Positions 1-7,964 of a DNA stretch of 64,000 bases are shown here, one piece after another. The DNA is from Paenibacillus sp. HWE-109. Lineage in GTDB: Bacteria > Bacillota > Bacilli > Paenibacillales > NBRC-103111. The translations under genes and the position numbers were made by a program. Position 1 is the first letter of the stretch; each line of letters begins with the position of its first letter. Location of the stretch: contig NZ_CP091881.1 of assembly GCF_022163125.1 (NCBI RefSeq), positions 5,394,001 to 5,458,000 on the forward strand, given 5' to 3'. The notes below the pieces were generated by a model. It saw only the letters and a list, made by a program, of their open reading frames with translations, was not told the origin of the DNA and did not search any database.

Positions 1-850
1 TGTACTTCTGAAAGAATGGAAAAACGAACATCATAGGACCTATCGCCAGCACCGCAATAGCCATGCGAGCGGATTCTCCAGGAATTTGATCCATATTAAT
101 ATTCAGCCCCGCCTGCATATGACTGGTTAAATGCTCCAGATTCGACATGATGCTCTGCAGCAAGTATTGCAGGGGTACGAGATTTGTATCCGAAATGTAC
201 AACATGGCCAGCCACCAATCATTCCAGTAGCCCAGCGCGTAGAATAACCCGACAGTAGCCAGCGCAGGCTTGGACAATGGCACGATGATACCGCCGAAGA
301 TGCGCAGCTCGCTTGCTCCGTCGATCTTCGCTGATTCTATGATTTCAAATGGCAGACTTATCAGAAATCCGCGCATGAGCATGGCGAACCAAGCACTTAC
401 GCCATAAGGCAGAAACAGAGAAAATATCGTGTCCTGCAAATGCAGAATCTTGGTCACAACCATATAGGTGGGGACAAGCCCCCCATTGAAAATCATTGTA
501 AAAAATACATAAAACGTCGTAATGCGGTGATATCTGTAATCTTTACGTGTCATGACGTAAGCAACAGAAGTTGTCAAAACGAGGCTTAAAACAGTGCCTA
601 GAACAGTAACGATCATTGTAATGACATACGCATTGATCAACTGCTTCGGCGTTTGTACCAGATAGGTATAGGCCATGCCAGAGATATGCTTAGGAATGAG
701 GCTATATCCATAGTGTGCGATATCCGAATCAGAGGATACTGACACCGAAAGCACATAAATCAGCGGAATGACCGTCACTATTGAAATTAAAATGAAAAAC
801 GTGATATTGATACCATGGAACCATTGCTGCGCCCGATTTCGAATCGGCAT
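1..850 (-). CDS. Carbohydrate ABC transporter permease, LplC/YtcP type (3' end cut by window)
   Basis: Inner-membrane permease subunit of a sugar or oligosaccharide importer of the LplABC/YtcP type. The frame is open from the ATG at 850 to the window edge, giving 283 codons. Several hydrophobic segments are visible, and the cytoplasmic EAA loop that contacts the ATPase reads ESAKIDGASELRIFGG at about residues 148-163. The visible end (PFFQKY) is the conserved near-terminal motif of this family, so only about ten residues should be missing. The start is supported by AAAGGAG eight bases upstream. It lies 19 bp after the partner permease, so the two are cotranscribed. The binding protein is expected beyond the window. 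Family assignment is firm; the sugar is unknown. Confidence 0.9.
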   Translation of the reverse strand, partial: MPIRNRAQQWFHGINITFFILISIVTVIPLIYVLSVSVSSDSDIAHYGYSLIPKHISGMAYTYLVQTPKQLINAYVITMIVTVLGTVLSLVLTTSVAYVMTRKDYRYHRITTFYVFFTMIFNGGLVPTYMVVTKILHLQDTIFSLFLPYGVSAWFAMLMRGFLISLPFEIIESAKIDGASELRIFGGIIVPLSKPALATVGLFYALGYWNDWWLAMLYISDTNLVPLQYLLQSIMSNLEHLTSHMQAGLNINMDQIPGESARMAIAVLAIGPMMFVFPFFQKY

Positions 851-869
851 AACTTTCTCTCCTTTCTGC

Positions 870-1790
870 CTAGAACAATGCGCTCTCGCTGTCTATTTTT
901 TTGACGATCCGATTTGTAATTAGGACAAGCACAAGACCGACAAACGATTGGTAAAGACCTGCGGCTGATGCCATCCCGATATCGCCTACGACTCTTAACG
1001 AACGATACACGTAGGTGTCAATAACATCGGTAGTCGCATATAAGGCTCCAGCATTGCGGGGAACGAAATAAAACAAGCCGAAATCCGAAAAGAATATCTT
1101 GCCCACATTCAGCATGAAAAGCAACAGCACCAGAGGCACAATTAGCGGATACGAAATGCGCAAGATCTGTTGATACCTGGAGGCTCCATCAATAGAAGCT
1201 GCTTCATAATAGCTCGGATCAATTGACATCAATCCAGTATAGAAAATGATTGCCGTATAGCCGACATTTTTCCAGAGATACGTAATCACCAGGATCACAG
1301 GCCAATATTTGGGATCCGAGTACCAATCTACTGGCGCGATCTTCAGCCCTTCCAGCAACTTATTGACGGCGCCATAAGTAGGATTTAGCAGAATATACGT
1401 TAAATAGCCTACGACAACCCAGGACAAAAAATAAGGAAAAAAAAGCACAGTTTGAAACACTCTCACTGCTTTTCTTCCCAGCTCAGCCAGCAGAATTCCG
1501 CATACAACCGAAGCCGCCAATCCAATAACAATAAACAAAGCATTCAACAGCAGCGTATTACGCGTTACTCTGAGCGCATCCTGAGAAGTAAAGAAAAACT
1601 TAAAATTATCCAGACCCGCCCAATCGCTCCCCCAGATCCCTTTGGCATAATTAAAGTCCTTGAATGCCAGTACAGTTCCGAACATCGGCAAGTAAGAGAA
1701 AGCAAAAACAAACAGCAGTGCCGGAAGTGAAATGAGAAACAAACTTTTGTTTTTTCTCAAATAGGTTATCTCTTTCTTTAGCGCAATCAC
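870..1790 (-). CDS. Carbohydrate ABC transporter permease, LplB/YteP type
   Basis: Second permease of the same importer, 306 residues. It starts with a short cytoplasmic stretch, then a first membrane span (FLISLPALLFVFAFSYLPM), further spans, and the EAA loop EAASIDGASRYQQILRISYP. The frame stays open upstream to 1838, but a GTG at 1788-1790 has AAGGAG seven bases before it, and family members start near this point, so the GTG start is preferred. Together with the LplC-type partner it should form the heterodimeric membrane channel. Upstream lies a regulator of the kind that usually controls such importers. The multitask ATPase (MsmX type) is typically encoded elsewhere and is not seen here. 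Confidence 0.92.
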   Translation of the reverse strand: MIALKKEITYLRKNKSLFLISLPALLFVFAFSYLPMFGTVLAFKDFNYAKGIWGSDWAGLDNFKFFFTSQDALRVTRNTLLLNALFIVIGLAASVVCGILLAELGRKAVRVFQTVLFFPYFLSWVVVGYLTYILLNPTYGAVNKLLEGLKIAPVDWYSDPKYWPVILVITYLWKNVGYTAIIFYTGLMSIDPSYYEAASIDGASRYQQILRISYPLIVPLVLLLFMLNVGKIFFSDFGLFYFVPRNAGALYATTDVIDTYVYRSLRVVGDIGMASAAGLYQSFVGLVLVLITNRIVKKIDSESALF

Positions 1791-1951
1791 AGTCCCACTC
1801 CTTCGGTAAATTAATGTCTCGGCTTGATGACACCCCAAATGTAAGGCATATGTTAATGAACCGTATACTGCTCATTTTTTTTCAAACTGTTTCGGCGACC
1901 GCACTTTTTCGACCTTCCCCTTTCCATGACTGCATTTTTTTATCGGTATAC

Positions 1952-2003
1952 AAAAAAACCGTTACGCAGCAAGGTCTGAGCGGCCTATACTAACGTAAAC
2001 GGT
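1952..2003 (-). terminator. Probable rho-independent terminator after the AraC-type sensor gene
   Basis: Read on the minus strand, ACCGTTTACG pairs with CGTAACGGT across a loop that may itself pair (GCAAG with CTTGC). A run of eight T follows. The stem has one bulge. It would separate the regulator transcript from the permease transcript, implying that the permeases have their own promoter between 1791 and 1951. No clear -35/-10 pair was identified there. Confidence 0.5.
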
Positions 2004-2011
2004 CTTGCTCC

Positions 2012-4360
2012 TCACATTCGTTCCTTCGCTCGTTTGGCGATAAACTCACGGGGCGTTGTTCCAAATTTAGCTTTAAACACTTTATAAAAATAGCTTTCAT
2101 TTTCAAAACCGACTCTATGAATAATCTCTTGAATTGTTAATTGCGAATTCTCCATCCATTCAACAGCCTTCTCCAATCGAACACGGTTGATATAATCAGG
2201 AATAGACATTTGTTTATATGACTTGAAAAGCTTGCCGATTTTGGAGGGGGATACGCCTACGATCTGAGCGATCTCTGCAGCCCCTAAATTCATGTCGGCA
2301 TACCGTTCGCTGATCAATTGCTCAATACGAATCGCTTTGGTCGTTTCATCAGAGACTTGATGACTTTGCGCCTCCGTATCACTCGTAACTTCATAAATGA
2401 CTTCCATTAATTTGATTTGAAATTCGGTAATCGTTTCTATTTCCAGCAATTCTTTACTCATCAGAATCGCATTTACTTTGACGGGTTTTGGACGGGCCTT
2501 ATTCAAGTCATAGACAAGATACTTAAATTGGTTCACGGTATGCAGCAAGGACAGCATCATATCGCTGTATTCCAACCTTTTCACTTCATCCAACAGATCA
2601 ACTAATTTATCGGTTGCCCCTCGATAGTTAGCAGTCCGCACTTGCTCGAGCAGTTGATTTTCAAGCTCCAGCACTCGGTCCATTGAAGGAATCTGACCCA
2701 ATTGTGTAATGTAGTCTTGTGTCAATAACGACATTTTACCGGAGATGAATCGATACATCGATACATAGAGTGCCTGTTGATATGCCGTTGTTAAATAGGT
2801 ATGGTCTGTGACACTGACACTTAATGATGCTGTAATTGACATCTGATAACGCTGCAGCAAATAGATCTGACACTCCTGAATAAGCAGCAAAATGGACTCC
2901 TTCAGCATATCTTCCGGCATATCCGCCTGTAGAATCAAGGCAACATGATCGTTGCGCAAGTCAACTGCTTCTGCCAGACATACCTTGCTTAAAGATTCCA
3001 AAGCGATGTTCATTACCGCGAAAACGAACAGCTCTTTCTCTTCCAGCTTTTGTTCAGTCAAACTCTTATAATCATCGAATTTTAGTACGCAGATCATAAA
3101 GTTTTGCTCCTGCCGGAATGGCAGCTTGTACTCTTTGCTGAATAATTCAAACTCGTCTTGGGAAACCGATAAGCTGTTTAATACCCATTTGCTTAAAAAG
3201 CGGTTCTTCCTATGTTGTTGATTGGAAGTCCTCTCTAATTGGAACTGTCCCAGTTGATTTGCGGAATTCCTATAAACGTCCTGTAAAAAACTAAACTCAT
3301 CCTTCGAAGGACCAATTTGCTCGCCGAATGAATGGCTCGATCGGAGCTGGGCAACCAATTGTTCGACAGGTTTGTAGATCCCTCTGGATACTTGCAAGAG
3401 AACTAATAATGTGACAAACAGAACTATGACAGTTATGACAATAATGCTGGTTCTCAGTTTATTCAAATAAACGTAGGCTTCATCGTAGGGAACCGTTTTG
3501 AACAAAACCCATCCGGTATTATCGACAGCGATGTACGCAGCCAAATACTTAGTGCCGTTCAATTTTACTGTGAAGTAGTTTCCTGTCTCTCCCGAAGATT
3601 CATATTTTTCCTTTAATAAGGCTTCCAGCTTCACTCCTTCCTCAGACGATTCCTGACTCACTTCAATGAAATCGCGCTTGTCACTAAGAATGAACATTTG
3701 ACTAAGCTGCTCCGCTTCAAAATTGTTTATCGTTTTGATATTATCGAACAACCACTCTAATTTGATATTAATAATGACGGCTCCATCCATTCGGCCCTGC
3801 TCATCGGTCAGTTCATACATCACGTAGGTAAGAACTTTTTCCTTTTGGACGTGCTGTGAGTCGAGACTCACATTCATTTCACGGAATATCGGCTTAAGCG
3901 GCGGTAAAGACCCCCCATGCAATTGCAAAAGTCTCTCCCACTCTGTGTCATTATGAATAAATTCGCCGAATGTGGAATACGTTGTATGCTTGTTATTGTT
4001 ATAAATGTATACCGAATGGACGAACGAATTGCTCCAAACAACAGAGCTTCTCAGCTTGTTCATCATATTCATATAATCAAAAGTCTCGTTATCATTCAAA
4101 TACATTAATGACTTAACATCGTTATTGTTGTAAGTCGACAAAATTAAATTTCGAACCATACTATTTAAATTTTCCATATTGTATTTGGTCTGAGCAAGAA
4201 GCTTTTGGCTATTCTTGTATTCACTCTCAAGAACCTTTTCCTGGACGTTATAGTACACGACACTCGATAAAATAGCAGTCACCAATAAGATTAACGAGGC
4301 GAACCATAAGTAGATGCGGGCTAAATATTTTTTGGAACTCAGCTTTATCATTATTTTCAC
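2012..4360 (-). CDS. Membrane-anchored AraC-family sensor/regulator
   Basis: About 782 residues. There is a transmembrane helix near the N-terminus (about residues 15-37), then an extracytoplasmic sensor region of roughly 260 residues (Cache-like by layout). A second membrane helix follows (SIIVITVIVLFVTLLVLLQV, about 305-325), then a long cytoplasmic linker, and a C-terminal AraC-type double HTH in the last 100 residues (AAEIAQIVGVSPSKIGKLF and IQEIIHRVGFENESYFYKVF). This one-component design is typical of Paenibacillus regulators placed next to LplABC-type importers, so it probably activates the two downstream permeases in response to an external sugar. A GTG at 4360 with GGGGG eight bases upstream is chosen; the frame is open to 4387, and an ATG at 4351 is also possible. 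Confidence 0.9.
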   Translation of the reverse strand: MKIMIKLSSKKYLARIYLWFASLILLVTAILSSVVYYNVQEKVLESEYKNSQKLLAQTKYNMENLNSMVRNLILSTYNNNDVKSLMYLNDNETFDYMNMMNKLRSSVVWSNSFVHSVYIYNNNKHTTYSTFGEFIHNDTEWERLLQLHGGSLPPLKPIFREMNVSLDSQHVQKEKVLTYVMYELTDEQGRMDGAVIINIKLEWLFDNIKTINNFEAEQLSQMFILSDKRDFIEVSQESSEEGVKLEALLKEKYESSGETGNYFTVKLNGTKYLAAYIAVDNTGWVLFKTVPYDEAYVYLNKLRTSIIVITVIVLFVTLLVLLQVSRGIYKPVEQLVAQLRSSHSFGEQIGPSKDEFSFLQDVYRNSANQLGQFQLERTSNQQHRKNRFLSKWVLNSLSVSQDEFELFSKEYKLPFRQEQNFMICVLKFDDYKSLTEQKLEEKELFVFAVMNIALESLSKVCLAEAVDLRNDHVALILQADMPEDMLKESILLLIQECQIYLLQRYQMSITASLSVSVTDHTYLTTAYQQALYVSMYRFISGKMSLLTQDYITQLGQIPSMDRVLELENQLLEQVRTANYRGATDKLVDLLDEVKRLEYSDMMLSLLHTVNQFKYLVYDLNKARPKPVKVNAILMSKELLEIETITEFQIKLMEVIYEVTSDTEAQSHQVSDETTKAIRIEQLISERYADMNLGAAEIAQIVGVSPSKIGKLFKSYKQMSIPDYINRVRLEKAVEWMENSQLTIQEIIHRVGFENESYFYKVFKAKFGTTPREFIAKRAKERM

Positions 4361-4387
4361 TCTATATACCCCCACAATGACCAACAT

Positions 4388-4718
4388 GAAATCAATATCT
4401 AAAATGAAATCAGTTAGATTTTAACATCCGCAAACTTAAATTCAAACAGTATTTATAATTTCTAACAATTTCATTAAAATAGTAAGAAAACCCAGCCTGC
4501 GGCTAGGTCTTCTACAATAATTTCAGCTGCCTTAAAGTGAAAACATAGTTGATCCTAACCTCTTGTCACCCTGATCTGTATCAAAAATATACTTGCTTAA
4601 CAAAGTACTGTATACTGTTCATTTTCTGTTTCTTCCCAGCTGCTTACTGTACTTTTTTGTCCCTCTACGTTTTCTCAAATTGAAGACATCCAAAGATAAT
4701 CCCCCTACTGGGTGAACT
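4388..4718. other. Intergenic region without a gene
   Basis: AT-rich spacer between the AraC-type sensor and the hemerythrin-like gene. It should carry the promoter of the sensor gene. I see no convincing -35/-10 pair, repeat or RNA structure beyond the terminator that follows it. Confidence 0.5.
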
Positions 4719-4768
4719 AAAAAAAGATGGCTCCTGTTCAATAATGAATCAAGAGTCATCTTTTTTAA
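4719..4768. terminator. Bidirectional rho-independent terminator
   Basis: AAAAAAGATGGCTC pairs with GAGTCATCTTTTTT (one G-T pair) around a loop of about 20 bases. There is an A-run on one side and a T-run on the other. It lies directly after the stop of the hemerythrin-like gene on the minus strand. Confidence 0.8.
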
Positions 4769-4787
4769 CCTAATTTTTTTGTATGTA

Positions 4788-5318
4788 CTAAGACAATTGT
4801 TCTGCGATTGGATCTATAAGCGGGTAGACCAACTCTTCCTCTAAAGTGAAGTGTTTAAGCAGGATGAGACAGGCTGTCATAAGTTCAGAAGCCATCAGAT
4901 GCAAAAACTCCATATCTATCGGTACTTTCATCGCATTCACACCATCTACGTAGGCCTGCACAACTCGTTTGGCCAAGTCATGATCCTGTTCTAGGACAGT
5001 GATGGAACGCGAGAAGGAGAGAGCTACCGCCCCATTCAAATACGTCAGTAAATGAGGGAATAATTCCTGTTCTTCCCATTCCGAGTGCTGTTCCAACTCC
5101 TCAACAAGGTAGAGAATACGATCTTGCAACTCAATCAGCTTGCACATTCCTATTGAGCAATCCCCAAGGGAATACAAGGAAGCAGCCATCGTACGGATCT
5201 CGGAGAGCTGTTCGCGCATCTGCAAATGCTCCTCTTTCAGACGCTCTACGAGCATCGGAAAGTAGCTGGGATCCACGATGTACTCCCTATTCGTGCGAAT
5301 GCTCAAACGGTCGATCAT
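4788..5318 (-). CDS. Hemerythrin-like (HHE) protein
   Basis: A 176-residue protein with the spaced histidine/glutamate pattern of a four-helix hemerythrin or HHE cation-binding domain: H31 (EEHLQMRE), H78 with a following acidic cluster and H89 (HSEWEEQELFPHL), H113 (EQDHDLAKR), H156 (KHFTLEEELVYPL). In the family these residues hold a di-iron centre that binds O2, NO or acts in redox or metal sensing. AAAGGAGG sits seven bases before the ATG. It follows a chemoreceptor gene on the same strand, separated by a strong terminator. A link to oxygen taxis is conceivable but is inference only. Some relatives (YtfE/ScdA type) repair iron-sulfur clusters. Confidence 0.88.
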   Translation of the reverse strand: MIDRLSIRTNREYIVDPSYFPMLVERLKEEHLQMREQLSEIRTMAASLYSLGDCSIGMCKLIELQDRILYLVEELEQHSEWEEQELFPHLLTYLNGAVALSFSRSITVLEQDHDLAKRVVQAYVDGVNAMKVPIDMEFLHLMASELMTACLILLKHFTLEEELVYPLIDPIAEQLS

Positions 5319-5337
5319 TAGACATCCTCCTTTAATT

Positions 5338-5383
5338 AAAACTGCCCCACTTCCGCATTATCATTCTATGCGGGGTGGGGCAG
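5338..5383 (-). terminator. Strong terminator after the chemoreceptor gene
   Basis: On the minus strand CTGCCCCAC and GTGGGGCAG form the outer stem, CCGCA/TGCGG a second stem, and TTTTAATT follows. The T-rich tail runs into the ribosome binding site of the hemerythrin-like gene, so read-through would be needed for cotranscription. Confidence 0.8.
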
Positions 5384-5417
5384 CTCTCATGCGAAGGAAT
5401 TGTTGAAGCTTAGACCG

Positions 5418-7619
5418 TTAGCGAATTCGACTCTCCGTAAGATGGAACTGATTGACGAGTTGGAGCAGCGATTGCGTAATCGCTCCAACATCCCCTGTCG
5501 TTTGGCGCACGTGAAGCATGTCCTGCAGAAGCTCCTGGACCGTGCTCTCCACCTCAGCAGAGATATGGCGATTCTCCTTGCTCACGCCTGCGACCTTCTC
5601 CATCAGTGCCACTACTTCCTCCACAACCTGCGTCTTCATCGTGTCGTGGGCATTGGCGCTGCTAAGAATTTCTGAAGCCGCCGCAACAATTTGCGTCCCT
5701 TCCAGCACAACCTGCGTGCCTTCTTCCATGGAGATGAAGGCTTCGTTCGCATGACGCTCAATTTGTTCGATCGTTTCATTGATTTCGGTTGTCGACTTCT
5801 TCGTCAAATCCGCCAGCTTGCGAATTTCTCCTGCCACAACCGCGAAACCTTTCCCATGCTCGCCAACTCTGGCTGCTTCGATGGAAGCATTCAACGAGAG
5901 AAGGTTCGTCTGCGCCGAGATTTCCTCGATCACTTGCAGCAGCTTGGGAATTTCCTGCGTCGTCTGCAAGAACGTTTGGATCGTGCGGTTCGTTTCCGCT
6001 ACTTTAGCGGAAATATGATTCATTTTATCCCCGATGCGACCCACTTCATCCTGGGCAACAGCAATTTGTCCGGATGCTTTTTGTTCCAACTCACGTAAGG
6101 TGCCGCTCATATTCTGCGTAACATCCTTCGCGACATCGATATCCTTCAATTGGCCGCGCAAAGAGCGAATCATATTATGAATTTGGGTGCTCATTCGACC
6201 CGTTGACTGTTCCGTTGAACCCGTGGATTCATTCATCCGTTCTTGAGTTACCTGCACTTCTGCTGCTGCTTGTTTTACTTGCAGCATGATCCCTTCCAGG
6301 GAATCGATCATATTGTTGATCCATTTGGCCAGCTCCTGTGTCTCATCGCCAGCGAACTCTTTGACGTTGAGCCTCTGCGTTAAGTCTCCGCTGCCCTCGG
6401 CATTAAGCCGAATGAATTTATTCAATTGCAGAATCTGTCGCACAATGGGCTTGGTCCCCTTCTGACTGAACATTTTGGCACCGATGAAGCCGTATACGAG
6501 AGTACCAGCAGCCAGACTTAGCGCACCAGTAAGATTAGAAACGCGACCATTCATCAGCCAAAATCCCCCGCCAGCGAGTAAAATAAAGCCTATCATGTAT
6601 TGCAACTGCAAGCTGAACAATTTCCAATCAATACTGCGAATCCGATACACTTCCTCCAGATCTCCCTCGCACATCATCCCCCATAGATCCGGGCAATGCG
6701 GCAGCTGGAAGGTAACCCCCTTGCCAATGACAGAAATATGTCGATAATCGGAATAACCAGGGAACTCCACGAATAGATTATTTCCCTTAGCAATCGTTCC
6801 TGCAACCCCCGGGTGAAGTTGTCCAGTAGCCGGATCCGTAAAGATAAGCTCGAGCTCCGTATGCTGTTTGACAGCGACTATGCCGTAATCCGTTCGTACA
6901 CCATCCTTGAGATTGTCACCATGTGTAAATGTAAGATCTTCAAACCGGCTGCGGGACAATGCTGTGCCAGGGGCAATCTGCTTATTTAAAACAGGCTTAG
7001 CCATAAATAAATAGTTATCACCGGAATCCGGATAGACATGACCTGATTCACGCTGAATCAAATCCCCGAGCACATCGTTGGGAACTCGGCCACAGATGGC
7101 CCCTTTCCAGATTCCATTCTCCATAATGGGTACGATAAAAGTTAGTGTCATCGCATCATGGAAGGGTGACGTACTGGGACCAATCTGCAAGGTTAGCGGA
7201 TCCGAATAGGGGCCGAATAAACACTTTTGACCCTTGCGAGCTTCTTCTAAACCCTTGGTTAGCACACTTCCAAATTCGTATGTCCTTCCTTTGTGCGCAG
7301 GGTAGGTTGAGTCTATCACGGTTGCTTTCTCACTCAGCAAGAAGATTTCCGAGAAATCAGCTCCGCTCTTATGCGCCGCTGTTAGCAAACGCCCAACGAG
7401 CAAGTCATCCTGGGACTTATCACCTGCTGTAGCTTCCAAGAACTGTGCGAGCAATCGATCCAGATTGGACCAATAACTTTCCACCCAGCTTTGTAGAATA
7501 CCTATCCTCGTTTGTGCAATGCCTTCGAAAATATGCGCAACATCATCCTTTAGCTGACGATTTAGCCGATATGACCACCACAGCGGTAGTCCCTTGCGAA
7601 AACCTAACCAATCAAACAT
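5418..7619 (-). CDS. Methyl-accepting chemotaxis protein with an N-terminal sensor region
   Basis: 733 residues. The hallmark signalling tip is present (EISAQTNLLSLNASIEAARVGEHGKGFAVVAGEI, split here only by its family name, at about 565-600), flanked by methylation helices. Two adjacent membrane segments lie at about residues 340-358 and 364-385. Unusually, there is no transmembrane helix at the N-terminus: about 330 residues of sensor-like sequence precede the hairpin, so as read the sensor would be cytoplasmic. ATG at 7619 with GGGGG eight bases upstream is preferred to TTG at 7625. Its stop is followed by a strong terminator. The ligand is unknown; proximity to a hemerythrin-like gene suggests, but does not show, a redox cue. 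Confidence 0.88.
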   Translation of the reverse strand: MFDWLGFRKGLPLWWSYRLNRQLKDDVAHIFEGIAQTRIGILQSWVESYWSNLDRLLAQFLEATAGDKSQDDLLVGRLLTAAHKSGADFSEIFLLSEKATVIDSTYPAHKGRTYEFGSVLTKGLEEARKGQKCLFGPYSDPLTLQIGPSTSPFHDAMTLTFIVPIMENGIWKGAICGRVPNDVLGDLIQRESGHVYPDSGDNYLFMAKPVLNKQIAPGTALSRSRFEDLTFTHGDNLKDGVRTDYGIVAVKQHTELELIFTDPATGQLHPGVAGTIAKGNNLFVEFPGYSDYRHISVIGKGVTFQLPHCPDLWGMMCEGDLEEVYRIRSIDWKLFSLQLQYMIGFILLAGGGFWLMNGRVSNLTGALSLAAGTLVYGFIGAKMFSQKGTKPIVRQILQLNKFIRLNAEGSGDLTQRLNVKEFAGDETQELAKWINNMIDSLEGIMLQVKQAAAEVQVTQERMNESTGSTEQSTGRMSTQIHNMIRSLRGQLKDIDVAKDVTQNMSGTLRELEQKASGQIAVAQDEVGRIGDKMNHISAKVAETNRTIQTFLQTTQEIPKLLQVIEEISAQTNLLSLNASIEAARVGEHGKGFAVVAGEIRKLADLTKKSTTEINETIEQIERHANEAFISMEEGTQVVLEGTQIVAAASEILSSANAHDTMKTQVVEEVVALMEKVAGVSKENRHISAEVESTVQELLQDMLHVRQTTGDVGAITQSLLQLVNQFHLTESRIR

Positions 7620-7680
7620 ATTCAAGTCCCCCTATAATCACATTTAAAGTGACTTTATTTAACATTGCTTTAAACGACAT

Positions 7681-7708
7681 TTTATAGCTGATTTCGACGT
7701 AAATCAAG
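7681..7708 (-). promoter_or_regulatory. Weak candidate promoter for the chemoreceptor gene
   Basis: On the minus strand CTTGAT and TATAAA are separated by 16 bp, about 60 bp before the start codon. The -35 is poor. A SigD-type motility promoter was looked for and not found. Confidence 0.3.
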
Positions 7709-7789
7709 ACAAAAGTTGACATTTTTTAGAAATATTTGCGTACCTCGTGAATTCTTCCGTTAATGTTCAATAATTTAGTGTCAGTTATA

Positions 7790-7818
7790 TTGACATAATA
7801 TTCTGAAAAATCTACAAT
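7790..7818 (+). promoter_or_regulatory. SigA-type promoter of the ATP-grasp/alpha-E/transglutaminase operon
   Basis: A perfect -35 TTGACA (7790-7795), a 17-bp spacer and a -10 TACAAT (7813-7818, five of six). It implies a leader of about 140 bases before the ATP-grasp start codon. Confidence 0.75.
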
Positions 7819-7888
7819 ATAAGAAAAACCATATTTACCCATCAATTTGCGTTATATTTACTCACATCAAAACGAACCTAGATCAGAA

Positions 7889-7963
7889 AGGAGGCCTGGT
7901 TTCTGCTTCGGGCCCATCTTATACGTAGCTTCCGAATGCATGCTTAAGAAACCAGGGAGCTGC
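7889..7963 (+). promoter_or_regulatory. Structured leader with an unused Shine-Dalgarno and long inverted repeat
   Basis: AGGAGG at 7889-7894 lies about 70 bases ahead of the real start and is followed by a perfect 10-bp inverted repeat: CCTGGTTTCT at 7895-7904 with AGAAACCAGG at 7947-7956. A nested pair TTCGG (7907-7911)/CCGAA (7932-7936) lies within. The right arm sits just before the start codon at 7965 and could mask initiation. A 14-codon frame from a CTG at 7903 ends in TAA just before the right arm. Structure seen; function inferred. Confidence 0.5.
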
Positions 7964-7964
7964 A

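Noticed and set aside
7620..7720. SigD (motility) promoter for the chemoreceptor
   Set aside because: No TAAA plus GCCGATAT-type pair at proper spacing was found.
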